Below, piece by piece: positions 45,898-55,466 of a DNA stretch of 64,000 nucleotides. Position 1 is the stretch's first letter, and each line of letters opens with the position of its first letter. Made by a program: the position numbers and the translations under genes. The stretch spans positions 2,108,001-2,172,000 of the forward strand of contig NC_037316.1 of NCBI RefSeq assembly GCF_000143535.2. Direction: 5' to 3'. Below the pieces are notes generated by a model. That model saw only the letters and a program-made list of their open reading frames with translations, had not been told where the DNA came from and made no database searches. The DNA comes from Botrytis cinerea B05.10. Taxonomy: Eukaryota; Ascomycota; Leotiomycetes; Helotiales; Sclerotiniaceae.

Positions 45898-48800
45898 TCA
45901 CGTTTTTCCACGCACAATATCATCCTGTACCCACGGTCGAATGGGATTCCCGAGCCAGCGAGTAGCTGGTGGAATTTTCTCACCCCGCATTACCAAAGAA
46001 GAGGGACCAATAGTCGTAACAGATCCAACGACTGTGCCCGGCAAAGATACTGAATACGGACCAAGAGTGGCTCCAGGTTGTAAGTCGACAATGTCCAGGC
46101 GCATCAGACGGTCATGGAAGAGATGAGTTTGGAGTACAGAGCCTCTGTTAATTGTGGCGCCATCTCCGATATGAACCAACTCTGCTTCTGACAGTTTGTG
46201 AGTCTCACACCATACACCTGTACCAATACTTGCTCCCAGTGTCCGTAGCCATACTAACAGCATCGGAGTACCGTAACACATCTTTGCTAGCCAAGGGACG
46301 GCGAGCGACTCAACAAACGTGTCGGCCAATTCATTCCTCCAAACAAACGAGCTCCACAGCGGATGCTTTCCTTCGGGTTTAATTTTAGGTGTCAAGATCC
46401 ACCTAGCAGCCGATGCAAGGGCACAAGCAACTACCCCCGCAGTCATTAGAAGTACACCACTTGCGGCTACTGCCCAGCGGAAGCCCAAAATATCCGAAGT
46501 TTTAGTCATGCCGAGTATGGCGAATCGCGCAAGAATGAGAGAGCAGACCAACGGAAGAAGCCTCCATATTTCAACCAATGACCTAGCTATTTTCAGCTGA
46601 AGAGTTGGATTGAATGTCCGGCTCTGGTCTAGAAGTTCTTCAGCTTTGCGTGGGAGCGGGAATGTCGGCCGTCCAAGCCACGATGAACCTGGATCCATCT
46701 GGGCTGGGGCAGGTGCTGTACCTAGCACGCCAATCAACCCGCCATTCTGTACTGCGTGCTCCAGTTTGACAATGGCAGAATTACCGACAAATGCCCTTGT
46801 GCCAATCGAGGAAGTACCTAGTCGAAGATAACCTGCGCACAACTCGTATGGTGCGATCAAGACATCATCAGCTATGAAAGATTCATCACCGACGTGAAGC
46901 AGTGATGGGGGTGTTAAGACAGTCGATGCTTCTGTATGCCCGCCAACATCAGCGCCCAAAAGACTCAACCAGGTTGGGGTCAGTATGCTCGCATATAGTG
47001 GGAACAGTACGATGCGAGCTTCCCACATAAGGCAATGTGTTAGCCACGCTGCCCATGCTGCAGTACTGTGCCATGAATGAAGCCCCGGCTGGAGATACCG
47101 ACTTGCAAGACGAACCAGCGCGACGATGACGCTCGCGTAGCAAAGCATCCCGACCAAAGTGACCGGCCAAGCAGTTACGAAGATTTCTACAATGGCATTC
47201 GGATAATTTTTTGTAGCAGAGCGAACGATCAATGAACCCGCTGTAACAGCAGGCGCGGCAGCTATCACTGGTATAGTTTCTAATAGAAACAGTGAGAGCG
47301 TGTATCTTAGCTGGGTCCAGAAATTCTCTCCACTTCCGACCGGATACTTGGATTCAAGATCAAAAGCCCCGCCTTGGGGGCTACTTTTATAGACCGTTCC
47401 ACTCACACACAATCCAGGCTGAACATTTGCGAACGGCTTAATTACCGTGTTAGGCATGATGGTCGAACGTGCACCAACTCTTGCTCCTTCGCCGATGGAT
47501 ATTAATCCGACATGCAGTACATCTCCATCAAGCCACCAGCCAGCCAAATCCACCTCTGGCTCTATTGCACATGTCGCCCCAAAGGTAGCCAGGCCTGTTA
47601 CAGGTGGAAGGGAATGTAACTGTACATCACGTCCGACCTGATATCCAAGAAGCCTTGCGTATCGTCGACTCCAGTGTGTACCGGCAATAGAATTGATATG
47701 GTTGAGAGTTACTAGTCGTTCCGCGGCCCATAATCTCAGATGGATTGACCCACCTCGACGATATTGGCCAGGCGACATGCCAGCAGTAATTAGCCTCACG
47801 GCTACCGCTGACATGATGACTCTACCAGGTATGCTTACCAAGGCAAGCCACCCTAAAAAGATCTGCCACCATGGGAAGTCGAGAGAATCATTCGTCCATA
47901 GTGACGGGCCAGTGCCGAACGCAATGGCTTTGCCTAACAATGCCATAAGAATAAGCCACCGCAGACCTTCCAAGGTGAACAATGCGAGCACAATCGGAAA
48001 CTGAACATATCCCGCCCGCCGAGGAGTCGGTAAAACCACGCGATCATTTCGCTTGATACCTGCAAGCACTTCTATCCGCGCAGCCATCTCTGCGAGTGTG
48101 TGGTTCTCATAAACATCAGAAACAGAGAGCGAAGGAAATTGCTGCCGTAGCTGGGATACAAGCTGTGCTACGCCCAGGCTGTTCCCACCCATATCGAAGA
48201 AATTTGCATCTGCGCTTGTGACTGGGACACCGAGAATCCGTTGCCATTGCTCAGAAACTATCCTTATTATCCCGGGTGGTAGTGAATCGGCATTGAATTG
48301 GGGTGGCGGAGGCCACGGTAAAGCATTGCGGTCAATCTTGCCGGAGGTACGCACAGGCAGATTGTTCACTGCAACAAGCATTGGCACTTGCGTGGCAGGT
48401 AGCTTTTCCAAGAGCATTTTTCGGTCAATAGTTGAGTTAGCAGCGCCGTTTCGAACAATATAGCCGACAAGCACCTGGTGGCCCGTTTCACTTCGGCGTA
48501 CTGCGCTTGCAGCTGCTTCGACGCCGGGAAGTGTCATCAGTGCAGAATCAATTTCGCCCAGCTCAATGCGCCGTCCTCCGAGTTTTATCTGCTCATCGTT
48601 GCGTCCAACAAAAACAAGACCTTCTGGATCCGCTCGTACAAGATCTCCAGTGCGATAACAACGTTCTTCCTTCTCGTCTCGACTGAAAATGCACAGAGGC
48701 GCGAATTTGATCGCATCATTACTGGTGTCCAGGTAACGTGCTACTCCAGCTCCACCAATTACCAGCTCACCAATCTCACCCCAACGCACTGGCCGATCAT

Positions 48801-49863
48801 CAGGGCCCAGAACAGCTAATTTCCAACCGACAAGTGGAAGACCAATACGCATAGTCTGCTTCGGTGTAGAAGTCAGAAGAGCGGCGCAAGCCACAACCGT
48901 AGCTTCGGTAGGGCCGTATGTGTTCCACACCTCTCCTCCCGGCGCGACGCTCTCAGCCATCCTACAAGCAAGCTCTGGAGGGCATGCTTCACCTCCCATG
49001 ATAAGCAGTCTGACATCACATAAGGCCTTCGTGGGCCAAAGAGTAGCGAGAGTTGGCACCGTCGAGACAACAGATATTCGCTGCTCTGTTAGAAACGCTC
49101 CAAGATCAGCACCGGCCTTTACCAAGGCGCGCGGCGCTGGTACCAGGCAAGCACCATGTCTCCAAGCCAGCCACATTTCTTCACACGAAGCATCGAATGC
49201 TACCGATAGTCCCGCAAGCACACGGTCGCCAGGCTGCAAAGGTGCTAGCTTACCAGATGCAAACAATTGAGCTTCCGCGTCCACGAATGCCGCTGCACTA
49301 CGATGTGTGACAGCTACACCTTTCGGTCTGCCTGTCGACCCTGAGGTGAAGATGATCCAAGCATCATCAGATGGATTTGGTCGGCGCTTCGCAGGATTGC
49401 AATGAATTTTCGAGGTGTGTGTTTGATAGGGGGTCAACGTACCCTCATCAGTGAATATCGCACGTACTTCAGCCTCAGCCCATATGAGCTGTGCTCTTTC
49501 CTCTGGGTCATCGATATCTACAGGTACATAGGCAGCACCAATTGCCAGTACAGAGAGGATGCTCACGTAGAGGTCTGTAGTGCCTGAGCTCACTCGAATA
49601 CCCACTCTGTCACCAGCCCCAATTCCTGATTTCCACAAAACCTCCTTCCGTTCTGATATCTGTCCTGCTAAGTCTTCATAACTTAGGAGAATCTTACCAT
49701 TGTCGATGGACGCCTCGTGGGGGTGGGATAAGATGGACGCATCTAGTACGTCTATAAGTGTACGAGCTGTAGTTGGCTGTTGAGTTGGATAAACGGCCAA
49801 ATCATCTGGCTCAGGTATTTTGCCTCGCACTGATGAATGTACTTTATGTTTAATAGAACGCAT
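45898..49863 (-). CDS. NRPS-like poly-amino-acid synthetase, epsilon-poly-L-lysine synthetase (Pls)-type
   Basis: A single-exon 1321-aa protein with an ATG start. An adenylation domain (about 35-515) carries FTSGSTGRPKG (about 172), core FDASCEEMW (about 222), NTYGPTEAT (about 316), YRTGDLV and GGRRIELGEID (about 402-435), and the RTSGKIDRNALPW lysine loop (about 505). A carrier domain follows with FFDMGGNSLG; Ser562 is the phosphopantetheine site. No condensation or thioesterase domain is present. Residues 620-1321 have three pairs of membrane helices (starting about 621/661, 860/898, 1098/1128), each followed by a hexapeptide-repeat left-handed beta-helix domain (for example ISIGEGARVGARSTIMPNTVI; VHIGDGATINRGS). 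This is the bacterial Pls plan, and bacterial Pls is also about 1,320 aa. Pls makes isopeptide-linked lysine polymers at the membrane and is known in Streptomyces and one Epichloe lineage. Substrate here is inference: lysine, ornithine or another diamino acid. It needs a PPTase encoded elsewhere. It looks GC-richer than its flanks. Confidence 0.9.
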   Translation of the reverse strand: MRSIKHKVHSSVRGKIPEPDDLAVYPTQQPTTARTLIDVLDASILSHPHEASIDNGKILLSYEDLAGQISERKEVLWKSGIGAGDRVGIRVSSGTTDLYVSILSVLAIGAAYVPVDIDDPEERAQLIWAEAEVRAIFTDEGTLTPYQTHTSKIHCNPAKRRPNPSDDAWIIFTSGSTGRPKGVAVTHRSAAAFVDAEAQLFASGKLAPLQPGDRVLAGLSVAFDASCEEMWLAWRHGACLVPAPRALVKAGADLGAFLTEQRISVVSTVPTLATLWPTKALCDVRLLIMGGEACPPELACRMAESVAPGGEVWNTYGPTEATVVACAALLTSTPKQTMRIGLPLVGWKLAVLGPDDRPVRWGEIGELVIGGAGVARYLDTSNDAIKFAPLCIFSRDEKEERCYRTGDLVRADPEGLVFVGRNDEQIKLGGRRIELGEIDSALMTLPGVEAAASAVRRSETGHQVLVGYIVRNGAANSTIDRKMLLEKLPATQVPMLVAVNNLPVRTSGKIDRNALPWPPPPQFNADSLPPGIIRIVSEQWQRILGVPVTSADANFFDMGGNSLGVAQLVSQLRQQFPSLSVSDVYENHTLAEMAARIEVLAGIKRNDRVVLPTPRRAGYVQFPIVLALFTLEGLRWLILMALLGKAIAFGTGPSLWTNDSLDFPWWQIFLGWLALVSIPGRVIMSAVAVRLITAGMSPGQYRRGGSIHLRLWAAERLVTLNHINSIAGTHWSRRYARLLGYQVGRDVQLHSLPPVTGLATFGATCAIEPEVDLAGWWLDGDVLHVGLISIGEGARVGARSTIMPNTVIKPFANVQPGLCVSGTVYKSSPQGGAFDLESKYPVGSGENFWTQLRYTLSLFLLETIPVIAAAPAVTAGSLIVRSATKNYPNAIVEIFVTAWPVTLVGMLCYASVIVALVRLASRYLQPGLHSWHSTAAWAAWLTHCLMWEARIVLFPLYASILTPTWLSLLGADVGGHTEASTVLTPPSLLHVGDESFIADDVLIAPYELCAGYLRLGTSSIGTRAFVGNSAIVKLEHAVQNGGLIGVLGTAPAPAQMDPGSSWLGRPTFPLPRKAEELLDQSRTFNPTLQLKIARSLVEIWRLLPLVCSLILARFAILGMTKTSDILGFRWAVAASGVLLMTAGVVACALASAARWILTPKIKPEGKHPLWSSFVWRNELADTFVESLAVPWLAKMCYGTPMLLVWLRTLGASIGTGVWCETHKLSEAELVHIGDGATINRGSVLQTHLFHDRLMRLDIVDLQPGATLGPYSVSLPGTVVGSVTTIGPSSLVMRGEKIPPATRWLGNPIRPWVQDDIVRGKT

Positions 49864-51325
49864 GATTTATTTAATATGATCTTAAACTTTAAGGGGTTGT
49901 CGTGCGATGGTGTCTTGCTTGATGAAGAGGATTTTGGCTCTTACTAGACAACTCATAGTTGAAGAAAGAAAGTATTGGCATCCAAGGTATTTCACATTAG
50001 ATATACGATTAGAATTCAATGCACTCCGGTTCAGAATATTTAACTTGAAAATTCCACCTTCCAACATTTTTTTTTGATTTTTCCAATCTATTTACATTGG
50101 TGTACAAATTGCGATAAGAAATGGGGGTGCTGTGAAGGAAAAGAAGGATTCAAAATATTGGTTGCCTATCACACATCATGATAGCCGCTATCTCACAACT
50201 TACACTAGTTGGCTAGAAGCCTTGATGCGCACTACTGACACGTTTCAATCAAAAATTTACGCAGCGTGGAATTGTGGGAAGATGGCAATCAAGTCCTTCT
50301 TTCAGCTTTTTTCGTATACAAATTCTGACCACATCAAAGCTTTCGCGATTTCCATCAACCCCTTCGTCTGCGATACGCTCTTGAAGGCTAGGTTTTTAAT
50401 AAAATCCAGCGGCACTGCAAGCCATGTACTTTAAATGATGTCAAATCAAGTGAAATATAAGAATGCCTTTCTAGCTCGGAAAGGCAGGTTTGGTTTCTCC
50501 TATGCTGGATATACACAGGCTATTCAGCCACGTTGTGATTTCACCAAAAAGAGATCTTTCAAACTCAAGAGTCATTCGATCTTATATCACCATGTGTTCA
50601 CAATTAAGGGAGTAGGCTAGTGGAATGCATGTATTATTGACTATGTAGAATTGCTATAGTGATCTAAATCTGAATCCAGAAGTGGAAGATATTATATATG
50701 CACTTAAGGTACACGTGACATATCTTTCCAACACCATTTTATATTTAATTGTTGTAAGAACAGGTACACTAGCCTCTCCACCTACAGATTCTTCGAGAGG
50801 TTAATTGTACTTCATACTTCACTTGCGGTATTGATGTGCACGGTGTACGCACTAACTAACGGGTGGAGTTGTACAGCCGGGGCGAGCCGTACTAGCTTGA
50901 TCTACAACGAGTCATACTTTATTGAGCTATACTCGGAGCATCCACATCTCATCGAGACTAACCAGAGCCTAAAACGATTGTCCTATAACTCATGTCCTTG
51001 AAGCAAATGGGTTAAATTGAAACTGAATTGGATTGCTGAAAACCCCAGCCTATTTAAAAGGATCTCAATGAATGGAACAAGGAGTTGAACACGCTATAGC
51101 CTAGCTAGATCATTACTAAATTGTCTTTATAGGAGCGATTCGATGTGCACTCTACCAGCCCCTTTGACCCTATAATCCTTTGGCCTGCAAATATATGATT
51201 GATTGATTTAAATTACGTTCATCTCCAGTCCCCGACTCTATAGGATGGCTAGTACAAGAGGCTAGACCTTGAACAAATTGAAGGAATGGATTCAGACTAG
51301 CCGTCGGCAGAAAAGAATTTGAAGA
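49864..51325. other. Gene-free flank upstream of the synthetase
   Basis: AT-rich. Two abutting in-frame open stretches (50132-50434 and 50435-50620) are separated by a single TAA; the first has no ATG and neither shows a domain. The synthetase promoter lies immediately left of 50100 on the minus strand. Otherwise nothing recognisable. Confidence 0.5.
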
Positions 51326-52840
51326 CTACGAATTCGTAGAATTTCTTATTTTCTTATTAGAAACATCACTAGAAGTTCCCAAGATATTCCTTTTTCGGGA
51401 CAAGACTTTTCTGCTCTCCCCGTTTATACTGATATTTGAGCAGTCAAATTCGACCCAGATGCGAAGCAGGAAATCAGTTTTCTGAAGCTTATACTGATTC
51501 TTATTACATAGGCGAGCAGCATTACCAAGCTTTAGAAAATCGTCTATTAATATAGTCATCTCAGCGCCACGGTGAAATGTATTAACCCATTTGATGAGCC
51601 CAGCCATATCCGAGACAAACCATTCATCCGTGAGTTTGCTTGAATCTGTAGGGTCGCATAAGAATAGTGCAGAACACCAAGGTCTAATGGCGTCGAACAT
51701 TCCAACATTAGATGCATGGACACTATCACCAAGAGCGAATAACTTTTTGGTCAGTCCGCTGTGTTCGTACACATTTTCATTTATTGACATTGCTGCCTTC
51801 AACCACTCTTTAAGTTCTAACCGAAGAGCCTCCGAGCTTGTCTCTTGCCTGATTTGTTGACTACATTGTTGAGCATGCAAGGCGGCAAGGTATTCTTCAT
51901 CCGAGTCCCTCTCAAGATATGGTTCGACATGTCCTGAATCTTTGCGAATATCGTCAAGATCCAAGTCTTCTGCAACATCTGATGGCTCTCCGCAGTCGGG
52001 AGAGAATATACCATGGCACACCGGTAGAAGGCTTGGAGTTGCCGGTACAATATCTTTGTTTGAGTATGCATCTGCGACTGGTGGTGACCGTGGAACCTGC
52101 ACTTCAGTCGACCTTTGTGCGTCATGTTTGGTGTATGGTGGCGGTTGCGGTGGCGGTGGCAGTAGTCTGCCCTTGAGTTCTCGGTGTTTGATCTGGGCCC
52201 AGTCAACTAGCATAATACCTTGTCGAGAGTATATCTTTCGCATATCAGGTTCGCAGATCCATACGCCCTTATCACGTAAGCGCTCATCAACCGTTCTTAA
52301 ATTTGCCCGCGCGTAATCGGAAGGTCTGATATAAACCTTAAAGCTCTTTGTAACAGATAAAGATTTGAGTTTCTGCATCAATGTACTCGAGGCGGAGTTG
52401 GAAGGTAATATAGTCGCAGATTCCCTCTCCTTTCTAACAACAAATCCTTCAAACTGTAGATCGAATGGTAGGACGATTATATGCTCCAAGTTACTTATAC
52501 CGGCTTCATGAAGCGCAGATGCGTCATGGGAAGACAAATCGTCAAGCTCCGATATTGGAAGAGACTTCAAGTAACAGTCAAAGTTACCATGCGGCGGGAC
52601 AACCAATAACATCTCCATTGAACGATTTTTGCCAGTATGCTTGTGTGTCGCCTTCAGGGAGAAATAGACATGAATACGTTTTTCCGAATCGCAGACCACT
52701 TTCATAAGAAAATTGATATTTTCTTTATTGTCGGCTAAGCAAGAACCCAACGTATAAGTATGTCCCTCATCAACCCATTTTACATACACTCTCTCCTGCA
52801 AGAGATTCTCCAGTCCAAGTTTTTCGATCGGAACCGCCAT
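51326..52840 (-). CDS. Uncharacterised 504-aa protein
   Basis: A single-exon ORF of 504 codons. I start at the ATG MAVPIEKLGLENLL; the frame is open for 31 more codons upstream but has no ATG there. The first 240 residues look like a folded beta-rich domain (VYVKWVDEGHTYTLGSCLADN ... HVYFSLKATHKHTGK ... LLVVPPHG ... HIIVLPFDLQFEGFVV). A Pro-rich linker follows (LLPPPPQPPPYTKH), then an acidic stretch (DVAEDLDLDDIRKD, ERDSDEEYLAAL), and a helical C-terminal domain (LKEWLKAAMSINENVYEHSGLTKKL ... AAMLC-type helices). A basic tail KVLSRKRN could be a nuclear localisation signal. No known family recognised. No signal peptide or membrane segment, so probably intracellular. The length and the ordered composition argue for a real gene. 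Confidence 0.7.
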   Translation of the reverse strand: MAVPIEKLGLENLLQERVYVKWVDEGHTYTLGSCLADNKENINFLMKVVCDSEKRIHVYFSLKATHKHTGKNRSMEMLLVVPPHGNFDCYLKSLPISELDDLSSHDASALHEAGISNLEHIIVLPFDLQFEGFVVRKERESATILPSNSASSTLMQKLKSLSVTKSFKVYIRPSDYARANLRTVDERLRDKGVWICEPDMRKIYSRQGIMLVDWAQIKHRELKGRLLPPPPQPPPYTKHDAQRSTEVQVPRSPPVADAYSNKDIVPATPSLLPVCHGIFSPDCGEPSDVAEDLDLDDIRKDSGHVEPYLERDSDEEYLAALHAQQCSQQIRQETSSEALRLELKEWLKAAMSINENVYEHSGLTKKLFALGDSVHASNVGMFDAIRPWCSALFLCDPTDSSKLTDEWFVSDMAGLIKWVNTFHRGAEMTILIDDFLKLGNAARLCNKNQYKLQKTDFLLRIWVEFDCSNISINGESRKVLSRKRNILGTSSDVSNKKIRNSTNS

Positions 52841-52987
52841 ACCGTGTACTATAATTATGATCAGCGATGAACATGATGAGGGACAATTTTCTTGGAAATA
52901 AATGATCCCACACTCGATGTGTATCCCACCCACCCAGGCTAATAGAGCAGCCTTGACTCTTTAGTATAAACCGAATCAGACTGATTC

Positions 52988-53670
52988 AAACAGTGTGTAC
53001 TGAGGAACCTAATCATCAATGCTGTAGAGCTATATCAGGGGTTTAAAATAGCAGATACTGAAGAGCACGACCCTTATTTAATACGACAATAGAGGTGAAG
53101 AAATGAAGTAGGAGTGGAGATGAATATGAGTAAGATATTGTTTCCATAAAATGAGAAAGATAGTAGGAATCGGAATAATTCAAACAGCAGATGCTGAGGA
53201 ACCTAACCACCAATACTGTACAACTATCAGAGTTTTTCCCAAACAGTAAATACCGAGGAACCTAACCACCGATACTGTACAGCTATTAGAGTTGTTCCCA
53301 AACAACAGATACTGAGGAACCTAACCACCAATACTATACAGCTATCAGAGTTTTTCCCAAACAGTAAATACTGAGGAACCTAACCACCGATACTGTACAG
53401 CTATTAGAGTTGTTCCCAAACAGCAGACACTGAGGAACCTAACCACCAATACTATACAGCTATCAGAGTTTTTCCCAAACAGTAAATACTGAGGAACCTA
53501 ACCACCAATACTGTACAGTTATATCAGGGTTGTTCCCAAACAGTAAATGCTGAAGAATACAACCTTTGTATGAATATAAGTGATATTGCAATGATCGATA
53601 AAGATGATAAAAGCGGGGAAATGAAGTAGAAGTGGAGATGAAAGTAAGCAAGACACTCTTTCCACGAAGC
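52988..53670. repeat. Direct ~180-bp duplication flanking the minisatellite
   Basis: Segment 52988-53160 and segment 53477-53670 align along their length: AAACAGT..TACTGAGGAACC, TATATCAGGG, GATACTGAAGA / AATGCTGAAGA, GAAATGAAGTAGGAGTGGAG / GAAATGAAGTAGAAGTGGAG, and a shared TTTCCA end. The unit includes one 59-bp monomer, so the array probably expanded within or between the two copies. Confidence 0.75.
53182..53550. repeat. 59-bp minisatellite arranged as 118-bp higher-order dimers
   Basis: Six full units and one partial unit start at about 53182, 53241, 53300, 53359, 53418, 53477 and 53537, each containing ACTGAGGAACCTAACCACC. Two unit types alternate. Type A has CAGCAGAYAC, CCAATACT and TATCAGAGTTTTTCCC; type B has CAGTAAATAC, CCGATACT and TATTAGAGTTGTTCCC. 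The array therefore grew by copying 118-bp A-B dimers. The last full unit mixes features of both. Confidence 0.9.
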
Positions 53671-54447
53671 GAAAAAAACGGTGGATTTGGATTTGGTTAT
53701 ATAAATCGTGGTGTACGTTTGCCCATGATTGCCAGAAGTGCAGCAACTGGCACACCAAGAGGCTGCCGTAATCCGTGATAGCTTGGCACGGTGGAACGTG
53801 GCACGTGATCATTGGAACCTCATCACGCGAATCAATTTGGAAAGTCATAACTTATCATCTAGAATATAACATGCTATAAATACCTACTCTCATCTTCGTT
53901 TCTATAGAAAAGACATCTATTTGAGTCTCAACATGATCTATTCAGCTGTTTCTTATTGCAACTCTCCCCTGGAATGCTATCGGAATACATACTCTCGATT
54001 CTCCTCTTTTCGAACTGATATAGCTAGTAAGACCGGGAACCTTTATGAAGATTTAATAATATTGAAGTCGTCATGATGATCATAGAAACTTACCCTTAGA
54101 GTCAGTATTTTGATGCCTAGGGATGTACCTAGTGTCGTCTACTCTAGAGATTGTAATATTACGTCGTTGTCATGAAAGAAACCAAGAGACCTTTCGTTAT
54201 GATTGAACCGTTCCTACAGGTCATAGCTCTTGAGAATCGAGAATTTCACAGTGGATTGTTTGCAAAGCTACTATAAACATGTAAGTCAAGCCCTCGGAGG
54301 ATAAATTAACAATACAAGAATGAGGAAATCAGCATCAAAGAGTCGCAAGACAGAGGATTCTTCTCGAAAAAGAGATCTAAGAAAAAGCTTTCCAACAACC
54401 ACATCATTCAGAAGATCACACCGCCAAGCACAACAATAAGATTCATC

Positions 54448-55466
54448 TCACTTCTGAGCTGTGCTTACACCGGGGTACACATAAGGACTGTCCTGCATTT
54501 TTTCCCAGTCAACCCCTGTTCCGTTGCAATATGTATAAACAAAGTACAATTTTCCATCAGCCATACCAGCGGTATTTTTATACGGAGTGGTATTGCACCA
54601 ATTGGGTGTGTTTGTGTAGGAGGGTTTGTCACAGTACTGGTACGTCACAGAGTTCATATACCCGGCGGGTGCCGATTTCTCTGCTGCTTCTGTCAAGGTG
54701 CCGCAGGATCTAATTTTCGATCATTAGTCTGCTTTCAGTGACGCTTTGTATTTCACATTCGTAGGAGGAGAGGTACAGCATACTCTAGTACATAAGGAAT
54801 AAAAGTCCAGTATCCACACTCATTCTCACCCAAATCTTTCTTAGACCCCACTGTATCCGAGTAGGTGAGAGTTTTTGAGAAAGTATAGGTTGCTCCGATG
54901 TCGAAGGCCGACTCCAACACTTTGGCTACCGCTCCACCTATGCCTGCATTGATTGAGAATGTGTTGACGTAGCTAATGGTTTGGGTAGTGCTGATGGAAC
55001 ATTCGGTTCCACTCCCACATGAACTTTAATTTGGAGATGTTAGCAAGTGGCTTCCGCCAAACAGATAAAAACATTGATCTTGATAGCGAGAGAATGTTGT
55101 TTCATTGGGATTTCAGTGCAGAGCACAAAATCCTGGAAGAATATGCTCAACAACTCGAGTTTGTTTGAGCTAGAACTTTTATTGTACTCACGCTCCTGAC
55201 ATAGGCATTTCTTGCCCGTACTTCAAGGTCAAGCGTATTTCACAGTACGCTGAGCACCCTTCCTTGCCAGGTACGTTTGGAATCGGTTTAGAGCAGTAGC
55301 CTTTGCTATCGAGCGTATTCTTCTTGGGACAGTTATAGTCGCTGACGTCTACCTTCATATTTTCTGCGCTGCAGATACCATTGTCTCGATCAAAAAGAAC
55401 ATGACGGGCAGGAATTGCCGATGTGCCTGCGGCGAAGCCAAGGAGAAGGAGGCGCTGAAGAAGCAT
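54448..55466 (-). CDS. Secreted cysteine-rich protein, three exons
   Basis: Exons 55466-55192, 55023-54784 and 54709-54448; both introns are GT-AG and phase 2, giving 258 aa. The ATG chosen starts MLLQRLLLLGFAAGTSA, a signal peptide of about 17 residues; an open extension further upstream lacks an ATG. The mature protein has about 13 cysteines. Exon 1 encodes a Cys-rich head (GICSAEN, YNCPKK, GYCSKP, GCSAYC). Exon 2 encodes an alternating Ser/Thr-rich segment (SISTTQTISYVNTFSINAG ... GATYTFSKTLTYSD) that would make amphipathic beta-hairpins, then CGYWTFIPYVLESCGTLTEAA across the exon 2/3 junction. Exon 3 adds four cysteines (YQYCDK, WCNTT, YCNGT). The S/T alternation between cysteine modules recalls beta-pore-forming proteins, but this is a weak analogy and I do not assign a function. 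Secreted and possibly involved in interaction with other organisms. Confidence 0.78.

Larger units (their letters stand above)
52841..54447. other. Gene-free region with nested duplications
   Basis: It is dominated by the 59-bp tandem array at 53182-53550 and the two flanking diverged copies (about 52988-53160 and 53477-53670). The remaining 750 bp up to the next gene show no coding signal. Confidence 0.6.

Noticed and set aside
50132..50620. Two abutting in-frame ORFs of 100 and 61 codons split by one TAA
   Set aside because: The first lacks an ATG, neither has a recognisable domain and the DNA is AT-rich; readthrough or pseudogene status cannot be supported.
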